DNA of 64,000 bases from Oxyruncus cristatus (GCA_013399855.1 VXAY01005881.1:1068153-1132152); one strand, 5' to 3'; counted from the first letter of the stretch, positions 1 to 26,200 are shown. Numbers and translations are program-made. Notes: generated from the sequence alone by a model not told the origin.

Positions 1-525
1 AGTGATGCTGACCTTGAGGCTCTGAGGAGAAAACTGGCCAATGCTCCGAGGCCGTTGAAGAAACGCAGCTCTATCACTGAACCAGAAGGCCCAAGTGGAC
101 CAAATATACAAAAATTATTGTATCAGCGCTTTAATACTCTGGCTGGAGGAATAGAAAGTGCTCCCTTTTATCAGCCAGGCAATCCACAGGACTTCATAGG
201 CATCTTAGCTGACGTTGATAATGGGAACACCAGTACCAATGGCAATATCGAAGAACCAATTCCTGTGCAACCTACAGTTCCTCTTCCCGATGAGCCGCCC
301 CCTTCATCAGATGCCAATGATAATGAATTACCTTCTCCTGCTACTGAGGAACTGATAAGCACTGAAACTACAAATCAAACATCTGAGACAACCGAAGACA
401 ACAACAACAACAATCCTGCTATAGTTACTTCTACTGAGCAGTCACCCAGTCCCACGCCAGAGGTCAGTTCTCCAGTAGAAGAGGAAGCTCCTTTGCCACC
501 TGCTCTTCCTCCTCCACTTCCTGCA
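1..525 (+). CDS. PPP1R13B: PPP1R13B exon a (partial): proline-rich linker
   Basis: The frame is open from base 1 and continues 175 codons to a donor at 526 (GTAAGT), phase 0. It encodes the basic [20 protein letters not shown] segment followed by an acidic, Ser/Pro/Thr-rich disordered linker ending in a proline cluster ([11 protein letters not shown]). A coding AAC repeat near 398-414 makes a run of five Asn. The open frame reads on to a stop at 550-552 beyond the donor, but that extension is intronic. Confidence 0.93.
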
Positions 526-3500
526 GTAAGTAATGGAAGAACAACTTTGTGAACTATGGAATTAGCTGTGTGTTTAAGCATAACTGGAAGTTTGCAAGCT
601 TCTGCTGCATGGTATGTTTGCACTTCAAGTTTTTCGCGATACTAAACGACAAGAAATACAGAGGAGTTCCAGGGAGAATTCTGATGGATTAGTTTCTTTA
701 CTGCTGTAGCTGTTTAATTATGAAAATATGCATACAGGCAACAGGAGGCTGTAGGTTTTAGAATTTTTGGGGGGTTCTTGTTGTAGAACTAATTCTGGAA
801 TTTGAGATTCCATTACATTTTTATTTTTTTAATTTTCTCCAGGCCTGCAAAGATGACTATTTGTACAAAACTAAGGATAAGCTATGTCAGTGTGAAGCTT
901 TTTCATTTGCAGGCAAGATGAAATAGCCGTTCTGAGGGCAAGGGCCCTCCTTTTCCCCTACCAGGGCTAACTCCAACAGCAGCACAGCTGACTTGTGACA
1001 GCAAAAATGTTTTCCTAATGGGCTTGTCGCATAGTTTGCATGGCTTCCAAAGTCCCTCCTCCAGCTGCACCAAAATCTTTTAAATACTTGTCATTACCAA
1101 AATCTACCGCATTTGTAGAATTGAAAAATACAGAGAAAACTGGATTTTATTCCTAGTTGTTGTGATGTGACTCACACTTTGAAACCAATGTTCATATCCA
1201 TTTTTTGACTCAGGTAGGGACCTTGCATTATTCTGAGAATTTGACTGCAGTGTGCACAAGGCCTTGTATGCATCTTCCATGAGCATGTGGGCCAGGATAC
1301 TTCTGGGAGAATGGAATATGCTAGCAACTTAATATTATTCATACTTGAGGCGTTTATTTTCTGATCTGAAATAGCCATACTAAATAGGAATATAAGTGAA
1401 AACAGATCTTAGAGAGCTAGGGACTAAAAGCTTTCTATAAAAACTGTTGTTAATAATAGATTATTTTTTCCCCAGAAAGTGACAAGGACACATATAAAGG
1501 ATTCAGTATTCTCAAAACACATTTAAACATGTTTCAGATCTTGAAAATGCTACTTCTGATAACATCTGCTAGAATGTCACATAAAATACCTTCATGTTCT
1601 GTACTTTTTGTTCCTTCAGCGAAACACTGCTTGTTAGGCCTGACCTACAGCAGAGACTTCTGCTAATTCAAAACATAGATTTCTGAGTGCAGACTGATAC
1701 TCAGTCTTAACAGTGCTGTGCTTTCCAGGCTGAGAAAAAGTTTTCGGTGTTTCAGACAATCCACCAGAAACATGTTCAGCTTATATTAAATACAATTAAG
1801 ATGATGATGCTTAAAAAACATGGACTTAACAACTTCATTCCTTGTACTCACTATCTTTTAATTAGAAGCTTCGAAATTATATGGGGTTGCTTTTTCATTT
1901 TTTAACTGCATGAGACATAGTAATATATCAAGCCTTTTATTTAGAGACTTCTAAATAGAAATGTTTACCAAGTTCTAAAGACCATTTAAGGAAGATGAGG
2001 TTCATAGCTGAATCCTTTTTACACTTGTACAACCTGAAATGATGCCTTCCAACCTTCATCTCTACTCAGACAAAACGTACCAACTTGAAGAAACCCAACT
2101 CAGAAAGAACAGGCCATGGTTTGAGAGTGAAGTTCAATCCCTTGGCTCTCCTCCTAGATGCTTCTTTGGAGGGAGAATTTGATCTGGTACAACGAATCAT
2201 ATATGAGGTAAGCTTCTAAACAGTGACAACGTCATTCCACAATTAGGAAAAAGAAAGTGCTGAACTATTTTATGTTTTCAACAGGTTGATGATCCCAGTA
2301 AACCAAATGACGAAGGAATTACACCTTTGCATAATGCAGTGTGTGCTGGTCATCACCACATTGTGAAGTTCCTGCTCGATTTTGGTGTAAATGTAAATGC
2401 AGCAGATAGCGATGGGTGGTAAGTGTCAAGACTTTTAACCCAGCATCTGGGAGAAACACCACCTGGATGCACATTCAAAATTTAGTCTAGTCCTGTTTTG
2501 GCAGCGATTTCCGTCCCCTCTATCCCAAGCAAACGTTCTAAGCCCTGGGTGGAGGTGAACTCAAATGCAAAGTTACACTGTGTTCAGCACTTAAATCATA
2601 AACTAGACTACAGTTTGGCTTTGATTAGTGGTATAGTTGCATTTCTTGTTCAGATGGTGAAATAATTACACTGTAAATAACAAATGACGGAAGTTAATTT
2701 ACTTAAGTTTCATCGCCATGGAACCCACCACAGATTTTAGTGTTCTTGAAGAATCTCGCCTTACAGGTGCTGTGGCATTTCTGAAGTGTTTGGGGAGGGG
2801 ATGTGAACCCTCACCTTGGTTTTACCGTTCAGGTTTCCTTGTGTTGGAAAATATGCTTTTACACCCAGCAGCTCTGTAAGCTGTGAAAATCAGTATTTTT
2901 GCTGTCATCTGTTTTATAATGCTTGGCTTTACTGGAGTCTTGGATTCCACCCCAGTTGCTTGACAGGTTTTGGACAATGCATAAACTTACAATAAAGAAC
3001 AACTTCTTTTCAAAATAGAGAGGTTCAACGTTGCAAGACAAAGTAGTTAGGATTCATGGAAGCTTATTTTTTCACATGTACTTTTTTTTTTGCTTTATTT
3101 CAGGACACCCTTGCATTGTGCTGCTTCTTGCAATAGTGTTCATCTCTGTAAACTACTGGTTGAATCTGGGGCAGCTATTTTTGCTTCAACTATAAGTGAT
3201 ATAGAAACTGCTGCAGACAAGTGTGAGGAGATGGAAGAAGGTTATATTCAGTGTTCCCAGTTCTTGTATGGTAAGCTGTAACACTGCCTTACAAACTCTT
3301 TTAGCTTTTCCAACATTCATCCTGTTTTGTCTCTCTGATCTGCATGAAACATCTGCTTAGGCCCCAGACTTGATGATATGGCCCATCATGTGCCTGTGCT
3401 TTCAAAGTGCGAAAAACAGAATTGTCTTTTTGTTATGATGTTGCTCTTAGTCCTTCTGGTTTTTTAATTACTTCACAGGCAAAATCTAATGTTACAGATT

Positions 3501-5212
3501 TTTGAAGTTCTAATTCGGCTTTATTTCAAGGAAGTGCTTCCACGGGGAGGTTTTGACAGTAACAGTGAGTTGTCAAGTATTTTCACAGAAATACTCCAAA
3601 ATCCAGATGCACAAATTTCTAGCAGATCACATGAAGAAACAAGTGTACTTTATGCATAATTAACTAACAGAATGTGTTTAGTTACTAAGAGATATTTTGC
3701 CAGAAAAGCACTTTGATGGAGCAGACAAATTTTTAATTTCCATCAGAGGATACAAGCTTCATTAAGGTTCTGTATATCTGACCTTGTGTGATTTTTTTTT
3801 TTTTTTAAAAAACCTCAAGTGTTTCTGTACAAGGCCTGCTGTAGGAAGCAGTTTCCAGTGCATATATAATAAGAGAGAAATGTCATGCTCTAAACTATTC
3901 TGCAAGATTTGGTTCTATCATGCAGTTAAATTTCTGACAGCATTTCACCATGGAAGTGCTGAAAACCGTTCATGAAATTTTATTAATAGGAGACTAACAT
4001 TTGGGCCACTGTGTCAATACTAAAAATCTCAAGAGGGCAAAACCAGGCTATTTTACCATCTAGTGTGCTCTCCAATTTGTTGTTAACAGGAGTGCAAGAG
4101 AAGCTGGGAGTGATGAATAAAGGGGTGGTGTATGCCCTGTGGGATTACGAAGCCCAGAACAATGACGAGTTGTCGTTCCACGAGGGCGATGCCATCACTA
4201 TTCTGAGGCGCAAGGATGACAACGAGACAGAGTGGTGGTGGGCCCGCCTCAATGACAAGGAAGGCTATGTGCCTAAAAACCTCCTTGGGGTAAGTTCTTC
4301 TTAACTCACCCTCTCCCTTCTATTTTTCACTTGCACCTGAAGGAGGAACACAGGATGTGATCTTTCATCATTCGGATATACCACTATGAAGTGGTGCAAA
4401 GCAATTATCCTTATTCTCTGTCCTCTGTGCCATTGTATACAAAAAGGAGAGGCTACTGTTAGATTAGTGCTGGTTTTCATTTGGCAAGCTAGTGTGTGTA
4501 TATATATATATATTCAATATAGTTTATGCTTTAATAGGATTTTTTTCCCCATTGGCTAAAACATAGAGCCCTTATGGAAAGCATGGTGGCTCTATTAGGT
4601 AGCTTGAAGCCTTAGCCCAAAAAGTTCTTTGGGAAGGTTTTTAATACCTGGCACAAGATAAGAACAGAAGTATGTGTAAGTTTAAAACAGGGAAGAGCCT
4701 TGAAGATGACAGCTGTGGGCAAGTCATGCTCTCGGTCAGATGGAACACTGTTGTCATCAGAGACCAGGAATGTCAGGCGACCAAGCAGAGAGCTACAGAG
4801 GTCAAAATGCATAAGGAAACATTGCAGAGCAGGAAATAAGTTCTCTCAAGTGCTCAACAGGGAATTCTTTTACTTATGTAAAAGCACCCTTTGTCTAGTC
4901 TGGATCTTGATCTAAATGCACTGGCTCATTTTCAGAGCAGCGATGTTGCTACTCTTGGCAGGAATAAGTCAACCCTTGGCCTCCTGCTGCTTCTGGTTTA
5001 GTTTTTCAGAAGATGCCTGAGAACATTCCGTAGGTTACAAAAATTCCCCTGCAAAAAAACACTTCATCACCCAGTTCTTGTTAATAACTACCTTTTGGTT
5101 ATAAATTATTTAAGTTGCCATGCAAATATTTTTATTCTGGTTTGTTTTTTTTGTTTTTTTTATTTTTTAGTTATATCCACGAATAAAACCTCGACAGCGA
5201 ACCCTTGCTTGA
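1..5212 (+). CDS. PPP1R13B: PPP1R13B (ASPP1), C-terminal 401 residues, six exons
   Basis: The gene encodes apoptosis-stimulating of p53 protein 1, which in the known family binds p53/p63/p73 and PP1 through its C-terminal ankyrin and SH3 domains and steers p53 toward pro-apoptotic promoters. Coding exons are 1-525 (open at the left edge), 2070-2207, 2285-2418, 3104-3270, 4090-4289 and 5171-5212. All five introns are GT-AG and the phases agree (0, 0, 2, 1, 0). The joined frame gives a linker beginning [18 protein letters not shown], ankyrin repeats with [20 protein letters not shown] and [20 protein letters not shown], and an SH3 domain with ALWDYEAQ, the EWWWARL tryptophan stretch and GYVPKNLL, ending [14 protein letters not shown]. 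The wording fits ASPP1 rather than its paralogue ASPP2 (TP53BP2), for example QRFNTLAGG and [11 protein letters not shown]. The N-terminal two thirds lies outside the window. Gene identity is very sure; exon edges are read from splice consensus only. Confidence 0.96.
526..2069 (+). other. PPP1R13B intron (1.5 kb), no gene seen
   Basis: This is ordinary AT-rich intron sequence between the linker exon and the first ankyrin exon. Short open frames on both strands lack splice-compatible homology. I see no repeat family I can name and no RNA gene. Confidence 0.8.
2070..2207 (+). CDS. PPP1R13B: PPP1R13B exon b: start of ankyrin region
   Basis: 46 codons between a pyrimidine-rich acceptor (CTCAG) and donor GTAAGC, phase 0 at both ends. 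It encodes [20 protein letters not shown], then the [20 protein letters not shown] segment that opens the ankyrin stack in ASPP proteins. Confidence 0.95.
2285..2418 (+). CDS. PPP1R13B: PPP1R13B exon c: ankyrin repeats
   Basis: Begins after AACAG and ends at TG|GTAAGT, leaving phase 2 so that the last Trp codon is completed by the next exon. It encodes [20 protein letters not shown] and [10 protein letters not shown], a typical ankyrin TPLH-A-x-x-GH repeat. The preceding intron is only 77 nt. Confidence 0.95.
2419..3103 (+). other. PPP1R13B intron
   Basis: 685 nt of intron ending in a strong polypyrimidine tract (run of T before TTTCAG). Nothing else recognised. Confidence 0.85.
3104..3270 (+). 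CDS. PPP1R13B: PPP1R13B exon d: last ankyrin repeats
   Basis: Acceptor TTTCAG and donor GTAAGC; starts in phase 2 and ends in phase 1. It encodes [20 protein letters not shown], then [20 protein letters not shown] and QCSQFLYG, which links the ankyrin stack to the SH3 domain. Confidence 0.95.
3271..4089 (+). other. PPP1R13B intron
   Basis: 819 nt intron with a T-run near 3790. An open frame runs through its end into the SH3 exon because the upstream intron has no stop in that frame. The homologous protein begins only at the acceptor TTAACAG. Confidence 0.85.
4090..4289 (+). CDS. PPP1R13B: PPP1R13B exon e: SH3 domain
   Basis: Acceptor TTAACAG, donor GTAAGT, ends in phase 0. It encodes [20 protein letters not shown], acidic RT-loop residues ([10 protein letters not shown]), ITILRRKDD, the conserved EWWWARL and GYVPKNLLG. 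These are the ligand-binding ALYDY-like, WW and P-x-N elements of the SH3 fold that contact p53 in the family. Confidence 0.95.
4290..5170 (+). other. PPP1R13B last intron
   Basis: 881 nt intron holding a TG/TA dinucleotide tract at 4492-4513 and ending in a long T-rich tract before TTTTAG. No coding or RNA signal seen. Confidence 0.8.
5171..5212 (+). CDS. PPP1R13B: PPP1R13B terminal coding exon
   Basis: Thirteen codons [13 protein letters not shown] and a TGA stop at 5210-5212, after a T-rich acceptor. [10 protein letters not shown] is the conserved C-terminal tail of ASPP1/ASPP2. Confidence 0.96.
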   Translation, partial: LYPRIKPRQRTLA

Positions 5213-6715
5213 ATTCAGTTGTACAACAGTGCAATACCGTGCTGGTAACTGGAAACTTAAAACATACACTGGAGCCATCATTTTTGATCATTTCACACAG
5301 AGAAATAAAACTATGATATTTAGTTTTAATGGTGCTTTCTCTTGTTAAATGGACAGCATCCACGACTTTCCAGATCTGCAGTTTGTAAATGAGGATTGTT
5401 TCTATGTGACCCACCACTGATGAGGAGAGCGATACCTCCACTACCTACAGTGTTGCACCAACTCTCGTCTAAAGCAGTGTTTTGAGTCAAAGTTCCGTGG
5501 TAGGAGCTTTCTTGTGTTCCATGTTCAGAGGTGTCACTTGCGGAGTGCAGATGCGCTGTCCGGTTTGCTCCAACCCCCCCACAGCAACTGTCCCACGTCA
5601 GGATTTTGGATATTTCGTTCAATACCAGTGAATGTTGAGTTCTCATTACTGATCAGCTCTCTGGGTTCTAGGACATGAGATCTTCACCTGTTACATGCAT
5701 AATTCAGTAGTTACCAAAGCTTGATGTGGGCTAGGATTTGAGGTGGCAACATGCTAAACACTTAAAAAATCCTAGCCTGGACAACCCCAACAAAAGCTTT
5801 ACCTAGTCTAGCATCTTGCATTATTTGCATTTAGAATCAAGCTAGAGAACTAACAAAACAACAGTATTTATACACTTCTCAAAGTCCCTACACAGTATCT
5901 CACGTGGTGTTTTATTTTCTTATTATTCAGCCTACAGCACCGATGTTACCTCTACAAATGTAAAGGTTTCCCTACTAACCACCTGAGCTTGTCCAGCCTG
6001 GACAGAACAGTTAGTACTGAAGTTGCAGCAGCCTAAGGGATTTGTACGTCTGCAGGGATGAAAGTGCAATAGTTGAAAAGGGTAAGAGTCTGGTAAGGGT
6101 TATACTGTGTCAGCTGAAGTCTGCCTGAGTCAGTCTAGAAGAAAATATGAAGGATGGGATAGAAGTAGGAAGAGGGTCGTGTAGATGCCAAGACAAGGAG
6201 AAGAAAGAAACAAGGTTTAGAGAAGGATTTAAGAAAGGCAATAGCTTATTTGAGGACAGTTTCTGTGGTTCTTGGCAGCCTACACCTGCTGCCAAGGCAA
6301 GTTATGCAATAACCTGTTCCACTACATTGTAGTTTCAAGCAAAAAAAAGAGAAAAATCCACAAACAGGCACTTCACTGGAATTTTAATTGTACATGATTT
6401 TATATACCAAAAGTATATTTTGAATCTCCCATTATAAGTTTTAGCCATATTTCTTGTAATTTTATCCCATTTAACAGTATGCAATTTGATTAACTCTTCA
6501 TGTACAAGTTCTGTGTATAATTTATATATCCATTTCTGCAGTGCTGTAACTTGCTTTTACCACAGGTTAGCATTAACTGTATATATTGTGGTGAAAAGTG
6601 AAAGGGTTATTATTGTTGAAGAATTTGCTACATGAATGTGATGATTTCAAGAGCCTATGATACACTAATTCAGAGAACATGTAAATGTGCACAATAAAGT
6701 ACTGCTAAGGCATGG
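5213..6715 (+). other. PPP1R13B: PPP1R13B 3' UTR (inferred extent)
   Basis: No further coding match follows the stop. AATAAA hexamers occur at 5304-5309 and 6693-6698. The second is followed by T- and GT-containing sequence and would give a UTR of about 1.5 kb; the first would give about 110 nt. The AT-rich segment 6360-6700 has the look of a conserved distal UTR. The extent is inference. Confidence 0.6.
6693..6698 (+). terminator. Candidate poly(A) signal of PPP1R13B
   Basis: Canonical AATAAA on the + strand, the last one before the ZFYVE21 tail begins on the other strand. A proximal alternative sits at 5304-5309. Confidence 0.55.
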
Positions 6716-7044
6716 CTGCATTCTCCACTCTCTTTATAGAGGTCACAGCAGCAGACGTGGCTTTGGTCACAGTCTGCGTGAAAACACTGACTGCAGCTTG
6801 CCAGGTTCTAGCTGTAAACTCACCTTTCCTCACTGTTTTTTTACAAGCTGCACTGAAAAGGACTTGCCAGATGCTTTTGAAACCTCCTTACGCTAGTACT
6901 CCAGTGTTCCAAATGTGACAAATTAAAACTTAGCATTAAATTGAAGTGCTGTTTATGAAAAGTTGAAAGTTTCAGAGTTCAGAGACCACAGTGTCCATCA
7001 TTTAAGAAGTTTTATATTACAAAATTAAGCACCGCCTCGTTTTT

Positions 7045-7780
7045 TTAAATAAGTGAATTAATTTATTCATATTTGTACATTAAATTGTATACAATTTCAG
7101 ATAGTATTACATAATTAGATAATATTAGATTAACAAAAGCTAGTTACCAAAAAAAGAAAATACAAAACTAAAAATTATTCTGGAAGCTTATTTATTACAG
7201 AAGTGAAGTTTCAAGGTCATGTTCATGTAAGTCAAATTTGGTGGTATTTGGTGAAATACTTAGATGTGTAAAATGAAGTGTTTAAAAAAACCCAAGTGAT
7301 TTCTATAAAATCATATCTAAGGCAGATTTTTTTTTTGTACATTGATTTTAAACATTTGGATAGAGGGAAAAACCTGAGATCTATACCCAAAAGCTATTCT
7401 CTGCAGAAGAGACATACACAGTTGTTTGCTTTCTGTAGCAAACAGTATATATAATTGTTACTATAAAAGTTGTGCTGTACATTAGCTGTAGTGCAGGTCA
7501 CTTTCATATTAAGTGCCAATAAAGGCTTAACAAAATATACAAAGTCTTAAAAGGTGAGGCTGTTTAAAGCATTAACTGTATACATATTGCACACTACCGT
7601 GAATACTCATGGTTCAAAAAATACTCACATTGCATTTGCCAGTTCTTACATAATGAACACACTGGAATGAGAGAGTCAAGAACAGCAAATATTTCCAGCT
7701 GTCAAATCAGCAAAAAGTGAGAGGCAGGTCTGTGGAGGCTGGTGTCTGTGTCTTCCCTCAAGAGGCCAAGTCTGCAGTTC
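7045..7780 (-). other. ZFYVE21: ZFYVE21 3' UTR (inferred extent)
   Basis: AT-rich sequence between the TGA at 7783-7781 and the AATAAA hexamers at 7196-7191 and 7067-7062 (- strand). No open frame of note is present. The interval 6716-7044 between the two convergent UTRs shows no feature. Confidence 0.55.
7062..7067 (-). terminator. Candidate poly(A) signal of ZFYVE21
   Basis: TTTATT on the + strand reads AATAAA on the - strand, about 715 nt past the ZFYVE21 stop. A second AATAAA lies at 7191-7196, closer to the stop. Either could be used. Confidence 0.55.
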
Positions 7781-21826
<14,046 letters not shown>

Positions 21827-23211
21827 GTAAGTCTCGGCTTCTAACCCTTATCAGAATGTTACTTTAAATAGATATTGCTTCAAAGTAACTGTTTCATCTC
21901 CTGTATTTGGTGTGCCATCAGCGTCCATCACAGCTTCTCCTCCCCGTGTTGGAAAAGGGGTTGTTCATAAAGTCATATATTCTCACATAACTCCTGGGAG
22001 TTATGAGGGAGTGTCTGCCGCTATCTCTCATAAACATTATCAAAATACTGAGAACCTCATAGCACTCTTCTAGGCACCCAGAGTGTTGTGGTTTAGACCA
22101 AAATATTAAAAGAAGTGTTAATGGTGTTACAAGAAACAAACAGATTTTAACATTTTAGTATTAAATTTGCTTTTAGCTGTTAAATGCATATTTGACTGTC
22201 CATTGCATGAGTAGTCTTGGGTCATCCCGACTTGCACGTGTGAGATTTTTTTTCCATTTGAGAATGAAAAGCTCACATGAAGGGTGTCAGGGTAGAAATG
22301 ATTGTGCAGTGTATTTGCAGGCCTCAGAGCCCAAGCACTGTGCAGAAGCACAGGCAATTCAAATTACTAGTAGTTCTTAACTGCAGGATTATTAGTTGGA
22401 CTCTTTAGTAGGATATATGTAAGCAGCCTTCTGAGAAGACTTCTGCCACTGGCTGAATCACAGAATCATTAGGGTTGGAAGGGACCTCTGGAGATCACCC
22501 AGTCCAGCCCCTCTGCCAAGGCAGGGTCACCCGGAGCAGGTGACAGAGGAACACGTCCAGGTGGCTTTGGAATGTCTCCAGAGAGGAAGACTCCACGACC
22601 TCCCTAGGCAGTCTGTTCTGGGGCTCTGCCGCCCTCAATGTGAAGAAGTTCTTCCTCACGCTGAGGTGGAACTTCTTGTGTTTTACTTTATGGCCGTTGC
22701 TCCTCATCCTGTCACTGGGCACCACTGAAAAGGGTCTGGCACCATCCTGACACCCACCTTTGGGATACTTGTGTGCCTAAACAGGCACAGCTCCCGCAGT
22801 CTCTCCTCCTAAGAGAGGTGCTCCAGACCCCTGATCCTCTTTGTGGCCTCTGCTGGGCCCTTTCCAGGAGCTCCTTGTCTTTCTTGTACTGAGGAGCCCA
22901 GAACTGGACAGAGCACTCCAGATGTGACCTTACTAGGGCCAAGTAGAGGATCACCTCTCTCAACCTGCTGGCCACAGAATTCCCATGGTAGAATAATAGT
23001 TATTATATCAATATATAATAATCATCATCATCATCCCAGAATAATTGTTACTTCTCTAAGATAACTGTAATATACATTGTTAAAAAAAAATAGGTCCTAG
23101 AAACTTTTGACACTGATTTATGCTTATTTTTTTCTTGCGTGTGTCTGCAATGAAAGCTGCTTTAATCACAGATAATTACGTGATGCTCTGCTCGTCGCTG
23201 TGCTGTGTCAG
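21827..23211 (+). other. XRCC3 intron 1
   Basis: 1.4 kb intron in the 5' leader. It carries an antisense CR1 fragment in its second half. No other element seen. Confidence 0.6.
22456..22980 (-). mobile_element. CR1 LINE fragment, 5'-truncated, antisense to XRCC3
   Basis: The - strand reads the end of a CR1 reverse-transcriptase ORF2: [34 protein letters not shown], then in another frame [40 protein letters not shown] and VESSSLETFQSHLDVFLCHL. It then passes to the short CR1 3' tail with GATTCTGTGATT near 22456. The two pieces are in different frames, so the copy is dead. About 525 nt of the 3' end survive, the usual outcome of incomplete CR1 reverse transcription. CR1 is the dominant LINE of birds and other sauropsids. 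Confidence 0.93.
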
Positions 23212-23214
23212 GAA

Positions 23215-23269
23215 ATGGATTGGGACCAGTTTGACTTGAACCCTAGAACAGTTGCTGCCCTGAAGAAAG
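23215..23269 (+). CDS. XRCC3: XRCC3 coding exon 1 (start codon)
   Basis: ATG at 23215-23217 lies four bases after the acceptor (AG at 23210-23211) in the context GAAATGG. It encodes [18 protein letters not shown] and ends at donor GTAACT in phase 1. Confidence 0.93.
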
Positions 23270-26200
23270 GTAACTTACTTTGCCAAAGTCTCACTAACAG
23301 ATCTGCCACTACAGTGTCTTCCTTTGTCTGTCTGTCTGTCTGTGGGTGTAAGCCTGTAGATGGACATTAACACTTCAGAACTATAATTAAGTATTTAATG
23401 AGCCAATTTTTGAGTAATTAGAAGTAAAGCCTTTTGCCCATGCTCCAGTAATCATTTTCCAAACAATTTTGTAGCATGTGTTGATACATTCCAGGTGAGT
23501 GTTGCCTGCAGTGTAGATAAACTTTAAGCAAATGAGTGGTAGAAATTGGGAAAACTTTTCCGTGTTCAGACTGTAATCCAGCCAGAAGTATTTATAAAAA
23601 TTCTTCTGATTTCAGCTGACATAAAATCAGTAAAAGAGATTTTAAACCTTTCTGGAGCAGACTTGCAAAGACTGATGAAGCTCTCCAGTGCAGACATACA
23701 GTGCCTGCTGAAAACAGTCTCTCGCACCCTGAGGAGGAACAGCGTGGTCACAGGTAATGGAGTCAATACAAAAAAGATGTTTTATTTAAAACTGTCACTG
23801 GGAGAAAACACGGTTCTGGCTCCTCACTGACATGGCAATGTGGTTTAAAAATGAAAGTGCAAGTGTTTTTATTACGCTGTAGTGAATTATTTAATTATCC
23901 TAAGGACAGCTCCCTGGAGACCTGGGAGTAGACAGAAATGGATGGGTTTCGTTCTTCAGGATCAAACCTGCTTGAAACAGGACAAAATGATTCTCCAGTC
24001 TGAAAAACTTAATTAGAGGAACAAGATATTTCCTTTTTCTTTCAAGTGCTCTCTCTCGTTCGCCATTTTCCTTTTGGACTAAGAGTAGTAGCAAAACTTA
24101 TGTATTAAAAGCTGCATAAACTGATTTGGTAAAAACACCTCATTCCAAATCAAGCAGGACATAATAGTTCCTCCTGTGCAAATGCTTCATGACAGCTCTG
24201 TATTTAAGATTTATTTTCCTGCGATTGCATATGTCTTTAGGCCTTGGCCAGGTGCCTGCTGTGCTGTTTTATACTCTGCTATAGCTTTCCATTTCCATAA
24301 TTGCCAGGCTTGAACCTTGCTGCCAGTGTTTTCCCAGAGTGTGTAGCTTTCCATAGAGACACCTTGGAGGCAGAGAAAGGGAAAAAAGCTTGAGAGGAGG
24401 AAAAGGGCTCAGTGTAAATTATGAGTTTTTGAACAGACATTCAGTAGTTGCTTTGTGGGGAAAGGAAACTGGAAAAGACCATCCTGAGTTAGGAAAATTC
24501 TCCATCAACAAAGAAAGCATCCCTTGTAGATATAAACCTTGTAGACAAGCCTCTATTTTGTATTATTTGTCTGTTAGAAAGAAAATAAATGAAACTCTTT
24601 TTTTTTTTTCTTTCATTCTCTTTCTTTTTTAAATCATTAAAAAAAAATCCCAAACACTGCAGCACTTCAGCTCTACCAAGATAAAGATCATCTCACCTCC
24701 CAAAGCCAGAAGCTGAGCCTGGGATGTTCAGTGCTGGATAACTTGTTAAAGGGTGGCATTCCTTTAGTGGGAATCACAGAGCTTGCTGGGGAAAGTTCTG
24801 CTGGGAAGACTCAGATTAGCTTACAGCTATGCCTGTGTGTGCAGTATCCTTACAAATATGGTGGATTAGAATCTGGTAAGTGCTGAAATGTAAATACTGA
24901 TTAATTTGCCATTTGGAGGAATATACTGTCTTTAAGAACATCGTTGAAGTAGAAGCACATGTTCAGTCCATGTCTAACCTCAGTAACAAGTTGGTTAGTG
25001 AGTAATGCACCTTTACAGAGAGTAGAGCATTCTGTGCCCATGTCCTGCAGCACAGGATAGTTTAATTCAAAATTACTGTTGGCTGTTGCTTGCCTGCTTG
25101 CCACTCTGGGTTCAACTAAACACAGTCAAACGATGTAAGAAAAATATTGCTGTTATGAGTACCCGCTGACTCCTCAGGTAACAACCTCAGCAGAACAGCT
25201 GCACAAGTAATTTTCCACAAACATCTTGGGCATGTGGTATGTATTGCCTAGTTGGGGTTTTGAAATTTCAAATAATATTTTGTTTGATAAACAATAACAA
25301 TAGTGATTTACAGAGTAAAATTGATGGAAATGGAATTGAAGGAAGGCAACATTGTTTTGTAGCTGTGATTTTCCTGGATTTGCTGAAGTGATGTCTTTGA
25401 GCAGAAATCTAAATATACAGTTTTATTCTTTGAGTATATTTTTTCCTCTTCTATCACACTGATCTAACTCCTTTTTTTTTTTTTTTTGACTATTCTGTGA
25501 TGCTGTAGAAAGGGAGGAAACTTGTGTTACTTCTGAGAGTTTGGTGTCCTGGTAGTTTGCCTTAGGTGTGTTTTCTCTGTGGCTTTCTCTGTGCCTTCCA
25601 TGCAGCACTGGCTTTGTTTGGCAGCTCAATGGTTTGCTGTGGGAAAACTTAAATCCACCCATGTGGAAAAATCATGGAATGTAGAAATTAAGATCTTGCT
25701 AAAAGAGCCATAATTAGCCCGTGGCTTACATTACTCTAAGTTACGTCATTTATCAGAGCAGAAGCAAGTACATTCTGTTTGATACCTTTGTGTGGTGCTG
25801 CTGCCTGCTGCAAATAGGGTGCAAACACATTTTTATTCCTGCTCCAGCCCTTCTCCCTGTTTATGTTGAAATAAAGGAACAAATCAGAACGAGGTACAGA
25901 AGAAGGTGCCCAACATCCTAATGGCAGTCTGGTCTCTCGTACCAGACTACAGTCTTGCTTGGAGGGCTGCAGGATGGCAAGTCTTTTCATTATTTGTGTT
26001 TGAAGGTGATCCTGGTTTTTATGCCCCAGGCACTCGGTGCTGTTACATTTGCTTTGTCGTGTCTGCGTTCCCCATCTGCCTGCTCCCGAGTGTTTCCTGG
26101 AAGGTAGGATGGAATGGAGAATCAGAACGTTTTGGAGGGCTCAGAGGACAGAACTTGAAGGTATAGGAGGTGGAAATACCCTGTTGCTGAAGTTGGAGAG

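Noticed and set aside
4011..4304. A continuous 97-residue frame as a separate SH3 gene
   Set aside because: Only the part after the acceptor at 4089 matches ASPP1. The first residues are intron and the frame ends just past the donor.
22495..22975. Two adjacent - strand open frames that look like a protein gene
   Set aside because: They are the frameshifted end of the CR1 reverse transcriptase, a dead repeat copy rather than a host gene.
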